Of a stretch of DNA of 64,000 nucleotides, positions 48,401-49,964 are shown piece after piece. The notes below the pieces were generated by a model that saw only the letters and a list, made by a program, of their open reading frames with translations, searched no databases and was not told the origin of the DNA. Position 1 is the stretch's first letter. Each line of letters opens with the position of its first letter. The stretch is from positions 7,633,730 through 7,697,729 of the forward strand of contig CAIIXF020000007.1 in assembly GCA_903813345.2 (NCBI GenBank). Direction: 5' to 3'. Position numbers and translations under genes: made by a program. The stretch comes from Owenia fusiformis (Eukaryota; Annelida; Polychaeta; Sabellida; Oweniidae).

Positions 48401-48656
48401 GATAATGAGAGTCAAGTAATGGTATGATGGGGTATGGATTGCAGAGGGGAACACAAAAAAGTGCCACCCACATAACGTTGCATATATTTTATCTCCATGA
48501 TGTCCTACTTTTTCCTTGACACATTGAAATTATACTCCATGGAGAATTTTGGGCCACCCTGTACTCGGGACATTGGTAAATCTTGTTGATTTTATTTGTC
48601 TGTTTTGTTTTCAGGCATGTTACTTCCAAATCCAGAATGAGAAGATAAATTGGTAA
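285..48656 (+). CDS. ALS2: Alsin (ALS2), 3' half, 21 exons; 5' end outside window
   Basis: Alsin is a Rab5 guanine-nucleotide exchange factor acting on endosomes. Exons: 285-450, 851-982, 1378-1506, 7365-7435, 7703-7769, 7937-8130, 8706-8771, 15685-15777, 16265-16431, 16764-16873, 17297-17374, 17601-17752, 19522-19698, 20015-20132, 40178-40335, 41137-41259, 41927-42103, 46905-47006, 47370-47433, 48015-48197, 48615-48656. All phases join; they total 2569 nt, or 855 residues plus stop. Domains in order: DH end, PH-like, eight MORN repeats (Y-x-G-x-(W/F) starts), linker, VPS9. The VPS9 signature SMDDLFPVF is present and the protein ends QNEKINW, close to the vertebrate C-terminus. The RLD repeats and most of the DH domain must lie upstream. 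Introns range from under 200 bp to 20 kb and host nested genes and mobile elements. Identification is by remembered family similarity and is strong. Confidence 0.95.
451..850 (+). other. ALS2 intron with short interspersed repeat
   Basis: About 475-603 is a diverged copy of the intronic repeat family ending in GCATGTTAATGCCTTGTT. A short direct repeat, TTTTTCAGGATAAAGCT, occurs near 679 and 728. Confidence 0.5.
851..982 (+). CDS. ALS2: ALS2 exon: DH/PH linker
   Basis: 44 codons ([18 protein letters not shown]...), phase 0 to 0, acceptor TTATAG, donor GTATGT at 983. Confidence 0.88.
1378..1506 (+). CDS. ALS2: ALS2 exon: start of PH-like domain
   Basis: 43 codons including [19 protein letters not shown], matching the alsin PH region. 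The exon ends in GCTCAG with donor GTAAAC at 1507. This very junction is copied in the tandem repeat that follows. Confidence 0.92.
1501..1684 (+). repeat. 35-bp minisatellite containing the exon end and 5' splice site
   Basis: The unit starts GCTCAGGTAAAC and ends TTGTTCAA. Units begin at 1501, 1536, 1571, 1606, 1641 and 1676 (last partial). The first six bases of unit 1 are the last coding bases of the preceding ALS2 exon, so each unit repeats CAG followed by GTAAAC, GTGAAG or GTATAA. The unit length is not a multiple of three, and the intronic part contains an in-frame TAA in the exon's frame. Confidence 0.9.
1685..2143. other. ALS2 intron / possible LINE 5' region
   Basis: AT-rich, with several dispersed copies of ATAGGAGGATT (near 1895 and 2037). 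The LINE 5' UTR probably begins somewhere in the last 150 bases, but no boundary or target-site duplication is clear. Confidence 0.4.
2144..2827 (+). CDS. LINE ORF1 protein (coiled coil plus RNA-binding domain)
   Basis: 227 residues. About residues 40-80 are a charged heptad-rich coiled coil ([20 protein letters not shown]). It is followed by [17 protein letters not shown] and a basic domain of the L1-ORF1p (transposase_22/RRM-like) type, including [11 protein letters not shown] and [19 protein letters not shown]1 proteins bind element RNA and assemble the ribonucleoprotein. ATG at 2144 follows an ACCATC context. Uninterrupted and full length for a short ORF1. Confidence 0.85.
   Translation: MPPPKVDKLDKLEKIIEALTQKIATPEDIRLIVKEELSASLEHLNDKIVALEEDNQQLKETIKNQNIKLLEIERHANYNEQYSRKSNIKITGVKEEGDEVCSQTVRKIATDIGIKLGTEDIDACHRVGRKVDAKNDASTKPRSIIVRFKAREHKEKFISNRRQLKGTGIGIHEDITKKNMGLINRLKNDPNITDAWMFNTKVYCRPQGRKGTIQVDIGTPITDILSK
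2953..3402 (+). CDS. LINE inter-ORF open frame, function unknown
   Basis: An open frame of up to 149 codons between ORF1 and ORF2. It has no ATG at its left edge; the first ATG is about seven codons in. The N-terminus is strongly hydrophobic ([19 protein letters not shown]), like a membrane segment, and the rest matches nothing I know. It stops two bases before the ORF2 ATG (TAA CC ATG at 3400-3407). It could be non-coding spacer that happens to be open. Confidence 0.35.
   Translation: MGVSSTEMTILDIANIFICLSFLLVSLVLVYRKHSLVSSQIQEHKSKILVCLPIIITSFKDTTSKRYADNNHQIRIIYETYTTVAILNEFSLSFHAYFTMKHELQVTRSIQLIALVTASIHPNIYEYLMRLEGVSLLIRLFHTTTFKPD
4742..5335. mobile_element. 594-bp MITE with TTAA target duplication inside LINE ORF2
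   Basis: TTAA at 4738-4741 and 5336-5339 flank it. The ends are inverted: AGTAACTTTCTATGATTT on the left against AGTGTCTTTCTAAGACTT from the right (14 of 18). TTAA duplication is the hallmark of piggyBac-type transposition. It has no transposase and contains a tRNA-like segment (4880-4966). The target is proven by the host frame, since removing the insertion and one TTAA restores ORF2 exactly. Confidence 0.88.
4880..4966 (-). repeat. tRNA-like sequence (degenerate) inside the MITE
   Basis: On the minus strand it reads GGCAGTTTGGTGTAGTGGTT...then GGGTTCAAATCCC, i.e. recognisable box A and box B of a polymerase III promoter. The acceptor and T stems pair poorly and no convincing anticodon loop forms, so it is a tRNA relic or SINE head rather than a working tRNA. 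Confidence 0.65.
7365..7435 (+). CDS. ALS2: ALS2 exon: PH-like domain
   Basis: Codes [20 protein letters not shown], matching the alsin PH strand region. Acceptor TTTCAG, donor GTAAGT at 7436. Starts 20 bases after the LINE tail. Confidence 0.9.
7570..7690 (+). repeat. Intronic interspersed repeat copy
   Basis: Member of the family with TCCAACTTTTTT in its first half and GTGACATTTTGCATGTTAATRCCTTGTT at its end. It ends about a dozen bases before the acceptor of the next exon. Confidence 0.6.
7703..7769 (+). CDS. ALS2: ALS2 exon: PH-like domain
   Basis: Codes [22 protein letters not shown]; the TTPEE motif is shared with vertebrate alsin. Donor GTAAAC. Confidence 0.9.
7937..8130 (+). CDS. 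ALS2: ALS2 exon: PH end and first MORN
   Basis: 64 codons: [15 protein letters not shown] (PH C-terminal helix), then a linker, then [21 protein letters not shown], the start of MORN 1. Confidence 0.93.
8527..8668 (+). repeat. Intronic interspersed repeat copy
   Basis: Best-preserved copy: starts ATGTCACCGCCACAAGTG, contains TAGTCTCCAACTTTTTG, and ends GTGACATTTTGCATGTTAATGCCTTGTT. It ends about 40 bases before the next ALS2 exon. Confidence 0.65.
8706..8771 (+). CDS. ALS2: ALS2 exon: MORN 1-2
   Basis: Codes [22 protein letters not shown]. Acceptor TTTTAG, donor GTGAGT at 8772. Confidence 0.92.
8941..10536 (-). CDS. Type I membrane receptor: C-type-lectin fold split by a discoidin (F5/8C) domain
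   Basis: Single-exon gene nested antisense in an ALS2 intron. Met17 (codon ending near 10488) is the likelier start, as it opens a signal peptide ([15 protein letters not shown]). Residues 39-101 are the N-terminal half of a C-type lectin domain ([18 protein letters not shown]). Residues about 128-258 are discoidin-like ([32 protein letters not shown]). Residues 261-297 resume the lectin fold ([14 protein letters not shown]). A Ser/Thr stalk, a membrane helix (373-398) and a tail follow, with VIYTNI (ITIM consensus, also YxN), TYETL, TYLEL and EIYSN. Probably a cell-surface adhesion or immune-type receptor; ligand unknown. Paralogue of 13415-14971. Confidence 0.88.
   Translation of the reverse strand: MHWNIERTLWNSQISRMEHLLRVILITLASLRYMDGLICPAGIKIERKILINLKNLSWSEAVMDCNRRKGTIINVKDNQSKSIVSGVMEGNKLGNAWIGYSGDNQETSDSSEMKKLYFIMEHTDDEQLKASSYSRNLEKLSAKYAKINSGTAWVPKDKRFNNWIQLDLRKTMCIYGIVTKGRQDRDQWTKYYRLLYSKDGDSFLTLQEKGREELSANNDRSTSVYNNFTEPFDAQLIRLYPQDWNDRPAIRFDLLVSKESCPIDYTCGKCPAMVKKTEGTLTIQYESCCSKLPYICETETCDQDQAGSLTVATATTVTTAAITAVMDNDPVTTGTSHGILSTSGYTDSIISYATTNLIHGIPIASSSASSSPLTIALIVGMVFFMIASIILLTLLILSKRNQTNHEYSSKSPIMHHIDNNKEEINQSGANVAQNSHQKTEPNDLNNRDNIRTKSQKSDVIYTNIDTYETLDDVKVDGAAEHATYLELLDTPNDVSVYSVEKKVDIDEIPNGMEMIKNEIYSNAQADHLPNA
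10537..11109. other. Upstream flank of lectin/discoidin gene
   Basis: AT-rich, with no coding signal. It presumably holds the minus-strand promoter of the receptor gene, but I see no convincing TATA box. Confidence 0.3.
11110..11264. mobile_element. Short foldback MITE (~155 bp)
   Basis: Ends CAACTCACTTATA and TATAAGTGAGTTG are inverted, and homology continues inward through ATTCCTGT, giving arms of about 35 bp. No clear target duplication. It sits 22 bp before a second MITE. Confidence 0.75.
11290..12680. mobile_element. 1391-bp MITE, PIF/Harbinger-like (TAA duplication)
   Basis: Terminal inverted repeats start AGGCCCGGTCACACCGCC, with TAA at 11287-11289 and 12681-12683. The arms (about 300 bp each) are full of degenerate GCGTTG...TAGCGGT units; the centre (11580-12130) is AT-rich. 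It has no transposase. A 3-bp TAA/TTA duplication and long subterminal repeats fit PIF/Harbinger non-autonomous elements; that assignment is inference. Confidence 0.85.
12684..13414. other. Non-coding stretch between nested genes
   Basis: AT-rich. About 12900-12960 contains a minus-strand remnant of the intronic repeat family (CCATTTGTTACAGACCTGAA). Nothing else is recognisable. It would include the 3' UTR of the receptor gene that ends at 13415. Confidence 0.4.
13415..14971 (-). CDS. Type I membrane receptor, paralogue: lectin fold split by discoidin domain
   Basis: 518 residues, single exon. Signal peptide from Met1 or Met4. N-terminal lectin half at 29-93 ([23 protein letters not shown]); discoidin at about 122-250 ([40 protein letters not shown]); lectin end at 253-288 ([26 protein letters not shown]). 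The Ser-rich stalk is shorter than in its paralogue; membrane helix 327-351. The acidic tail has VYEAI, EYEYIEE, PYITL, VYSEE and EIYSDN. It shares the EIP-G-M-NEIYS ending with the gene at 8941, so the pair is a local duplication in the same antisense orientation. The WIQVDL and TQGR motifs are closer to classic discoidin sequences than in the paralogue. Confidence 0.88.
   Translation of the reverse strand: MLTMGYLYRVVFLMTVVSLRYIYVDGLLCPVGYRLVKDALVDSVVSKNLTWTEAVMACTKRNGTIIDIRDNQSKKIVFNVMERFKLGSAWIGHSGDIVEATNPSEIRKPYFIMEYIDDEQFEASSYYFYNLYLPELARFNSESAWVPQYDRQDQWIQVDLEATMCIYGIVTQGRKNPSWRTTAYKLLYRKDGDNFHTLQDNGEEEFPGNRNAVTPVARNFTKPFDAQFIRIYPQDWIIHPAIRFDLLVSKETCPIDFTCGKCPALVNTSQRDLAIQYESCCSKLPYICQTESCELTTESQSSLTDSAILNASTNPHKGTPPSSSSTVGLAIGMVLFMIISVILLILLVFLYRHLNNLRTTTDAEKTDHNENNKKEIQQSDTMVTPNLHDKTELNINNIEYFAIDTKDNVEQDTTVYEAINTDLDHTENGEYEYIEEKKDDGNEILGNNMETPYITLTDEGVYSEEKKVVENEVQENGAKEPTLHDSPEAVDAYDDEKVDDSEIPDGTDMLNNEIYSDN
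14972..15684. other. ALS2 intron segment
   Basis: AT-rich. Around 15470-15600 are several degenerate AGTGAACACC/GAACAC motifs, a repeat type also seen near 29222 and 50345. No gene. Confidence 0.4.
15685..15777 (+). CDS. ALS2: ALS2 exon: MORN 2-3
   Basis: Codes [19 protein letters not shown] and [12 protein letters not shown]. Acceptor TTTCCAG, donor GTATGA. Confidence 0.9.
16265..16431 (+). CDS. ALS2: ALS2 exon: MORN 3-5
   Basis: Codes [20 protein letters not shown] and later [20 protein letters not shown], colinear with vertebrate alsin. Donor GTGTGT. Confidence 0.94.
16764..16873 (+). CDS. ALS2: ALS2 exon: MORN 6-7
   Basis: Codes [20 protein letters not shown] and [12 protein letters not shown], nearly the vertebrate pattern. 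Donor GTAAGT. Confidence 0.94.
16925..16995 (+). repeat. Intronic interspersed repeat copy (short)
   Basis: Contains TTGGTAACATGTTATAGTCTCCAACTTTTTT and then TTATGCCTTGTA; internally deleted relative to the copy at 8527. Confidence 0.5.
17297..17374 (+). CDS. ALS2: ALS2 exon: MORN 7-8
   Basis: Codes [20 protein letters not shown] then FQLYGK. Phase 0 to 0, donor GTACAT. Confidence 0.92.
17601..17752 (+). CDS. ALS2: ALS2 exon: last MORN and linker
   Basis: Codes [20 protein letters not shown] and SGIKISGTF, then a linker to ILPK. Donor GTATGT at 17753. Leaves two bases (AA) that join the next exon. Confidence 0.93.
17938..18745 (+). repeat. Interspersed repeat copy with internal tandem expansion, splitting the acceptor minisatellite
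   Basis: Starts TGTCACCACCAAAAAGTGGTG and ends GTGACATTTTGTCATGTTAATGCCTTGTT, the ends of the intronic repeat family. Between them are several degenerate units of about 75-100 bp (AATCATCTACAAGTT, TTCAAATCTGAC, GGTCAAAAAGGT) and a GTCCGTCC-rich patch at 18482-18530. Confidence 0.6.
18859..19252. mobile_element. 394-bp MITE
   Basis: Perfect 26-bp terminal inverted repeats starting AAAGGACGATTCTCGG. The interior is two direct copies of about 165 bp (both with ATATTACCCAAATTAAA and GAAGCAGGGATAA). Flanks ATTTGGG and ATTTGTG suggest a 7-bp duplication with one change. Confidence 0.8.
19258..19527 (+). repeat. ~30-bp minisatellite containing the 3' splice site and exon start
   Basis: The unit reads TTATTTCCAG/AACATTTGGA followed by ACATTGTGTG. 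Acceptor-like AGs precede 19268, 19299, 19348, 19370, 19400, 19431, 19462, 19492 and 19522; the last is the normal ALS2 exon start. Outlying copies occur at about 17915, 18743, 18768, 18797 and 18826, so the array was longer before two elements inserted. Starts at 19462 and 19492 are in frame with 19522 and open, adding 20 or 10 residues ([10 protein letters not shown]-type units). Confidence 0.9.
19522..19698 (+). CDS. ALS2: ALS2 exon: linker before VPS9
   Basis: Codes [20 protein letters not shown] and beyond, matching the vertebrate LGNLAVPADEKW region. Donor GTAAGT. The start is the last of a row of repeated acceptors, so 5' alternatives are possible. Confidence 0.9.
20015..20132 (+). CDS. 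ALS2: ALS2 exon: linker helix
   Basis: Codes [18 protein letters not shown] and [15 protein letters not shown]. Phase ends 0; a 20-kb intron follows. Confidence 0.9.
20221..20345 (+). repeat. Diverged copy of the 165-bp TTAA MITE at 41674
   Basis: AGAGGGGAAATACCCCAGGG and the following 110 bases match 41674-41790 in direct orientation (GATGACCAT, GATTGGTC). Its right end is missing. Confidence 0.55.
20600..21167. mobile_element. 568-bp mariner-type MITE (TA duplication)
   Basis: Inverted arms of about 130 bp begin TACTGGGTGGGCATAA and, from the right, TACCGGGTGGGCATAA, with TA at 20598-20599 and 21168-21169. The arms share CACCTGATAT, TAACCCTC and ACTTCTAAAAAT. The centre is unpaired and non-coding. 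Confidence 0.8.
21271..22760. mobile_element. Large foldback element (~1.49 kb)
   Basis: Arms of about 385 bp (21275-21660 and 22380-22757) are inverted copies: CACGCCTTACCATCGCG against CACGCCTAACCATCGCG, GCGTCACCGTACAGCGTC in both, and ATTCTCTTAGAAA deeper in. The motif GTACGGTGACGC recurs eight or more times, including isolated pairs at about 21710-21741 and 22292-22322. No target duplication is clear. Confidence 0.8.
22761..23911. other. Non-coding intron segment
   Basis: An open frame of 105 codons on the minus strand (22873-23190) matches nothing known to me and lacks gene context. GGGTTCGAACGAATCC near 22926 looks like a box B but no tRNA forms. Otherwise AT-rich. Confidence 0.35.
23916..24620. 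mobile_element. 705-bp piggyBac-type MITE
   Basis: TTAA at 23912-23915 and 24621-24624; perfect 16-bp inverted ends CCTTTAGCATGCTGCC. The CCTTT start plus TTAA duplication is classic for piggyBac families. No transposase inside. Confidence 0.88.
25170..25697 (+). mobile_element. Decayed mariner/IS630-type transposon
   Basis: Ends AGGGTGGTCAAATGAAATGG and, inverted, CAGGGCGGTCAAAAATGGC, with TA at 25168-25169 and 25698-25699. Inside, two frames together give a transposase C-terminus: [11 protein letters not shown], then [18 protein letters not shown] and [18 protein letters not shown], followed by stops. The PDF-LW block with an IQAIP helix is typical of mariner-like D,D(34-35)D enzymes. It is an internal-deletion derivative with a frameshift. 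Confidence 0.8.
26010..26110. repeat. Short tandem repeat beside LINE fragment
   Basis: About 45-bp units with CAATTATGTGGTGAAAAA; related units recur at 26800-26880 on the other side of the LINE fragment. Confidence 0.5.
26275..26600 (-). pseudogene. LINE ORF2 C-terminal fragment
   Basis: Minus-strand frame reads [16 protein letters not shown] then [18 protein letters not shown], the arginine-rich lead and CxxC-H-C zinc knuckle that close many CR1-like ORF2 proteins, then a helix and stop. No reverse transcriptase remains, so it is 5'-truncated. Not part of the LINE at 2144 by any visible overlap. Confidence 0.75.
26909..27282. mobile_element. hAT-like MITE (~374 bp)
   Basis: Inverted ends AGGGCTCTAACGGT and, from the right, AAGGCTCTAACGGT; flanks AGTTTTTAA and AGTTTTAA look like an 8-bp duplication with one extra T. 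Mostly AT-rich inside. Confidence 0.7.
27317..27459. mobile_element. 143-bp MITE
   Basis: Inverted ends AAGCCTCAGTTACATTTG and AAGCCTCAGTCACATTTG (17 of 18). It lies 34 bp after the hAT-like element. No clear target duplication. Confidence 0.7.
27769..29232 (-). CDS. MFS transporter, nodulin-like/NFD4 type
   Basis: 487 residues without introns, nested antisense in the 20-kb ALS2 intron. The likely start is Met15 ([14 protein letters not shown]), directly before TM1. Twelve hydrophobic segments fall in two sixes, with a charged central loop of about 60 residues ([19 protein letters not shown]). Residues 75-84, [10 protein letters not shown], are the MFS loop 2-3 motif (G-x3-D-x2-G-x-R). The opening [21 protein letters not shown] resembles the nodulin-like branch of plants, protists and some invertebrates. 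Substrate unknown; a monocarboxylate or amino-acid carrier is possible. The 5' flank carries repeated GTGAACACC motifs. Confidence 0.85.
   Translation of the reverse strand: MFTNIDYIVLLRTKMYIQKYLTLVFGVLNMVMAGLIYGFNTYAIALKSTFNFTQVDIENIAASGDFGQGLTIPAGFIYDNFGPRVTSIFGLILSVAGYTLLWMTTKFKTFFATKSWLVCAMFFMTLFGTSFPYLASTCVNCKNFEGKHTGKILGLLNAAYGIAPAIFSAIYQGLFVQGHIKDAENQKYGDYMMFLAVISFIINLLSIAVFKEVTINLSDQKDEIKMKELETPKTSVAEDKIEAKKSVNDKTELIPKANLEETTSNPPDLNGCQILKTVEFYYLFLVSFILAGTGATFINNISTVLKSVHREDDIAVFTICLPIFSTLGRIVSAVIFTHIFKKWPGIPKSSSILPCAFLMCISCTVMVVFYHDFIGLFSSTIIMASAHGSFFVQIQWVIIELFGLKYLGQNFGIVLVAQSFGMYAFQQLFGFGYRVQSQPGSNECYGESCSKSFFVILAIICFCALFLNICLVKIERDSRLKPNDSSA
29222..29284. repeat. ~19-bp TAGTGAACACC repeats
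   Basis: Four degenerate units (TTAGTGAACACC, CTAGTGAACACC, TTAGTGAACACC, TAAGTGAACATC) just upstream of the MFS gene. Confidence 0.7.
29364..30464. mobile_element. ~1.1-kb foldback element
   Basis: Arms of about 120 bp: ATAGTACCCCACACACAATT on the left and its inverse on the right, continuing through TTGTCGCCTACTTTGATG and AAAAATATCCAA. The interior is AT-rich and non-coding. Confidence 0.78.
30600..30945. repeat. Tandem repeat rich in TACTAAA/GCACTC
   Basis: About 104-bp units (30680-30785, 30785-30860 and partials) share AACCCTTATTTTTCACAAAA and TTAGTACTAAAA. A palindromic zone follows (GTGCACTCATGAGTACTCATGG). No coding content. Confidence 0.7.
30968..31592. mobile_element. ~625-bp foldback element
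   Basis: Left arm 30968-31170 and right arm 31420-31592 are inverted copies: TATTTTCTGA, AGGTTTATCTTTTAGATC, CATTCATTATCTC and TTCACCAAAAATGCAA recur in inverse order. No target duplication seen. Confidence 0.7.
32013..34610. mobile_element. ~2.6-kb inverted-repeat element with a nested MITE
   Basis: The left end CAGGGTGTCTCAAAAACAGT follows TA, as in mariner relatives. About 200 bp from 32013 is repeated inverted at 34380-34600 (CTAGAATTCTGAGCA, AAATACAAAGGTA, TGACTGAGCAATC, GGTGGTAAAAT). The interior is AT-rich with many ATTCGGTA and TACCGAAT motifs (32450-33230). No transposase recognised. Confidence 0.65.
33557..34354. mobile_element. 798-bp MITE nested in the larger inverted-repeat element
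   Basis: Inverted ends CTATCACACCAAACTAGTTC near 33562 and its inverse ending about 34350, with CCC/GGG outermost. A related internal end (TTGTTTGGTGTGATAGC) lies near 33952, suggesting two fused copies. Rich in ACGTCC/GTTCGT motifs. Confidence 0.78.
34915..35400 (+). repeat. Dispersed repeat, copy 1
   Basis: Matches 46020-46480 in the same orientation: TGTGGGATTTCACAATAATT, AGAGTAGATC, then TTGTGACATATACAGATTCA and TGAATATATT. Function unknown. Confidence 0.65.
35400..37134. other. Non-coding intron segment
   Basis: AT-rich; a short tandem repeat of about 30 bp (TTTGATGGAATGTTTTCCCATT) lies at 36083-36150. No gene. Confidence 0.45.
37135..37206 (-). repeat. tRNA-like sequence (pseudogene or SINE head)
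   Basis: Minus strand begins GCCCTTCTGGTTCAGGGGTA and includes AGAGCGTCTGACTCAAGGGC, then GGATTCGATTCCCG. Box A, box B and an anticodon stem (CGTCT/GGGCG) are visible, but position 33 is A instead of T and the T stem pairs badly. Probably not a functional tRNA. Confidence 0.5.
37536..38519 (-). CDS. Rhodopsin-class GPCR, orphan, intronless
   Basis: 327 residues with seven hydrophobic helices; nested antisense in the 20-kb ALS2 intron. Two N-terminal N-glycosylation sites (N8, N13). TM1 has GN (residues 46-47). TM2 has LAMMD. TM3 ends [12 protein letters not shown] (DRF in place of DRY, residues 125-127). TM7 is [17 protein letters not shown], a variant of NPxxY (279-287). A short basic tail with CC (302-303) could be palmitoylated. 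I find no cysteine at the usual top of TM3, so the canonical disulphide to loop 2 (C176) may be absent. It resembles invertebrate peptide/orphan receptors (FMRFamide-like); ligand unknown. The start codon abuts a minisatellite. Confidence 0.87.
   Translation of the reverse strand: MGTLGTFINGTTYNGSCNAMLRLFLSSPFGMPLSWTIICVGILGIIGNILSAIVLIRKYKRSPRVLLLTTLAMMDLCFLFFTIIDQAMTYIGLAVPIHFIWKLSLRILDFYWSMLTIWTVVLVTIDRFIHICLPLKALTLCTMKSTRIQIICMVTFCIVFVTILLAILFKNITMTECWFMAIEINFIETRSFILFLIHQILTYIIPPFSIAILNMFILRQICKCKSVEEGMPSLDDKHVSKILLTVSITSFFLISPCALFKFKLTYDPVDNLSTLSLVMNSSINFIIYNIVGRTFRDKLMELCCWRNTQNNANQNVIPMPPRSEQHS
38521..38925. repeat. ~100-bp minisatellite upstream of the GPCR start
   Basis: Four to five units share GATAGCTGCATCTAATATTT, TGGTGCTGTTGATG and GCATCTATTGTTTACATACA. 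The array starts one base from the GPCR ATG (38519) and so occupies its 5' UTR/promoter position. Confidence 0.8.
39331..40007. mobile_element. 677-bp foldback MITE
   Basis: Inverted ends AAAGGTCCATGTGCAGTATG on both sides, and arms of about 110 bp running through TGGGTATA. Contains a GTCCGTCC-rich patch at 39656-39692. No clear target duplication. Confidence 0.8.
40178..40335 (+). CDS. ALS2: ALS2 exon: VPS9-proximal helices
   Basis: Codes [20 protein letters not shown] then [14 protein letters not shown], very close to vertebrate alsin. The intron before it ends in a CAGGGTGTCCCAAAAG transposon-like end at 40091. Confidence 0.95.
41137..41259 (+). CDS. ALS2: ALS2 exon: variable linker
   Basis: Codes [20 protein letters not shown], then a Ser-rich stretch. 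Donor GTATGC. Confidence 0.9.
41674..41838. mobile_element. 165-bp MITE with TTAA duplication
   Basis: TTAA at 41670-41673 and 41839-41842; ends GAGGGGGAGAAACCCC and, inverted, GAAGAGGAGGGAAACCCC. It ends about 85 bp before the next ALS2 exon. A relative lies at 20221. Confidence 0.75.
41927..42103 (+). CDS. ALS2: ALS2 exon: VPS9 domain
   Basis: Codes [20 protein letters not shown], then [15 protein letters not shown] and AYLGVHE. Donor GTAAGT. Confidence 0.95.
42503..42585 (-). repeat. tRNA-like relic related to 4880-4966
   Basis: Minus strand has GCGTGGAGCAATCGATTAAA and GGGTTTGAAACCCGCC. Layout and flanks (ATTGTGGAT...AAATGAAAAAAA) resemble the tRNA-like part of the TTAA MITE in the LINE. 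Stems are degenerate. Confidence 0.5.
42590..43519. other. ALS2 intron segment
   Basis: AT-rich. It would contain the 3' UTR of the minus-strand peptide gene ending at 43520. An inverted pair (GCACTAGTAG.. and CAGTGCTGCCATCTTTCTG around 42975-43040) is short and unclear. Confidence 0.35.
43520..44991 (-). CDS. Small secreted eight-cysteine peptide, two exons
   Basis: Exon 1, 44991-44946: [16 protein letters not shown], a clear signal peptide, donor GTAAGA. Exon 2, 43701-43520: acceptor GTATGCAG; phases join (1 then 2) to give 75 residues and TAA. The mature part is about 59 residues with cysteine spacing C-x3-C-x12-C-x11-C-x14-C-x6-C-C-C, acidic, ending CCCFP. A TATAAATA-type box at about 45036-45042 lies some 45-50 bases before the ATG. 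I do not recognise the family. An antimicrobial, protease-inhibitor or other extracellular peptide is possible, with no evidence to choose. It lies antisense in an ALS2 intron. The exon pair is inferred from sequence only. Confidence 0.72.
43912..44700. repeat. Inverted repeat pair inside the peptide gene's intron
   Basis: About 62 bp near 43945-44010 is repeated inverted near 44630-44695 (CCATTTGTGACAACGGT and GTGTTCC in both, roughly four in five bases equal). Both copies can be read as TVVTNG-containing frames on opposite strands, but no complete gene emerges. Confidence 0.5.
45036..45042 (-). promoter_or_regulatory. TATA-like box of the small peptide gene
   Basis: Minus strand reads GATATAAATAAATG, about 45-50 bases upstream of the exon 1 ATG, leaving room for a short 5' UTR. 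Confidence 0.5.
45095..46904. other. ALS2 intron with repeats
   Basis: 45150-45345 holds two degenerate units of about 100 bp (ACCTTGAC..AGGT..GGTCACAG). 46020-46480 is the second copy of the dispersed repeat at 34915. 46760-46870 has a two-copy CTCAGAGCCACT repeat. No gene. Confidence 0.5.
46020..46480 (+). repeat. Dispersed repeat, copy 2
   Basis: Same orientation as copy 1 at 34915; includes an internal duplication of the GATCTCTTCAAAGTATTG segment (46080 and 46218). Confidence 0.65.
46905..47006 (+). CDS. ALS2: ALS2 exon: VPS9 domain
   Basis: Codes [20 protein letters not shown] and later AIETLQHI. Donor GTAAGT. Confidence 0.93.
47370..47433 (+). CDS. ALS2: ALS2 exon: VPS9 domain
   Basis: Codes [20 protein letters not shown], matching vertebrate TTFTPSDKLKVI. 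Donor GTCAGT is slightly weak. Confidence 0.92.
47434..48014. other. ALS2 intron
   Basis: AT-rich with no recognisable element. Confidence 0.4.
48015..48197 (+). CDS. ALS2: ALS2 exon: VPS9 catalytic core
   Basis: 61 codons including [20 protein letters not shown] and [14 protein letters not shown]. The D-x-PVF-x-Y pattern carries the conserved aspartate and tyrosine used for Rab5 contact in VPS9 domains. Confidence 0.96.
48615..48656 (+). CDS. ALS2: ALS2 terminal exon
   Basis: Codes [13 protein letters not shown] then TAA, matching the end of vertebrate alsin (ACYYQIQREKLN) with one added Trp. Confidence 0.94.
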   Translation, partial: ACYFQIQNEKINW

Positions 48657-49456
48657 GGGTTTACAATGTATCCTGTTCCTTGGACAATTCCTGGTTGACA
48701 GTCGACATTATTAATGAATGGCAATCAACAGAGCAATGAATCAAAATTGATTGATCTAAAAATGGCGATCAAAATGATCCATGAATTACAAAACACTGAT
48801 CCAAAAATGACAACTGAATAATCCAAAAGAGAAAAATGTCTGATCCATGAATCCTTGAATCTAAGGATGACAACAAAAGTTTCAGCTGAGAGTGATGATC
48901 GAGATAGCCAAGGATGACAAAAGATTCATAATTAAATAACACATGAACTATCCAAGAATTACGAAAGATTCATCAATAAATATCACTTGGTTGATCTGAG
49001 AGTGATCAATAAATGACAATCAACTGATATTGGGATCAGATTTAATATTTATGGATACAATCTGTCCATCAACATTCACGAAATCCCACGCTAACTGTTT
49101 ATAATAAAAATAATGATGCTGTCCTTGTGATTGGACTGAAATAGCTGAAATAACTAAGTGTAACGATTATAATTTGTATTTATAATGTCAGAGAAGGCTA
49201 TGAAATAATTTTCACATTTCTGATGTATGAGTGTAGTTGAATCTACCAATTATTGACTTGTTCAGGCTTGCTTATTCACTGCAGCTATAAAAGCACTCTA
49301 AAGTGTGTATGATTAGCAACTTGTTTTTAATATAATTGAAGTTCCAATATCCCGAGAAAATAGTACTGGTCAGTTGTTGACTCATATCATTTAATGTATT
49401 GTGTAATAGTGGTGTCACTTTACAGCCAAAAACATTGGTCGATTAACTGAAGGTTA
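48657..49456. other. ALS2 3' flank
   Basis: Presumed 3' UTR. AATAAA-like sequences occur around 48977 and 49100, none decisive. 48700-49020 repeats short TGATC/ATGAC-rich motifs without a fixed period. Confidence 0.4.
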
Positions 49457-49463
49457 CACATTG

Positions 49464-49964
49464 CAGAGATCACGGTAGACGTTCGCCATTCGCGAATTTT
49501 CGAAAGAGGTGGCGAAAAATATGTAAAGGTATTTCGCAGTTATGGCGAATTCCCTTTTTTACGGTTTACTCACCAAACAACTTCATAGATGTTGAATTTG
49601 AGCGACTTTTCAGAAGAAAACTTTTTCGGAAAAGTAGATTTCTGGTCACTCATGATGCGACATACTGTATATTAATTTTACACACTATGCTATTTCACAG
49701 TGGAACTCTATCAGTCTTGTGGCTCGTCATCATGTATCTGTATATTCACTCTGGGGTAGTTGTGTCCTTCAAAAATGTGGTAATCTTAAACGCAAATTCC
49801 GTGAGGAATGGGCCTGTGGGAGGCCATGGCTGCTTCACCGGAGTGAGTATTTTATTCCATTTTTTAAAAGGAAAACAGTCATTAGAAGTGTTTAATTTTT
49901 TTCGGTCAAAATGGCTAATTCATATTTTGGTTGGCTAAAGTTTTTTCAACTATCGTGATCTCTG
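49464..49964. mobile_element. 501-bp hAT-like MITE with exact 7-bp duplication
   Basis: CACATTG at 49457-49463 and 49965-49971; inverted ends CAGAGATCACGGTAG and CAGAGATCACGATAG. CAGAG starts are common in hAT, which normally makes 8-bp duplications, so the family is uncertain. A GC-richer core (49690-49850) is open on the + strand but matches nothing known. Confidence 0.8.
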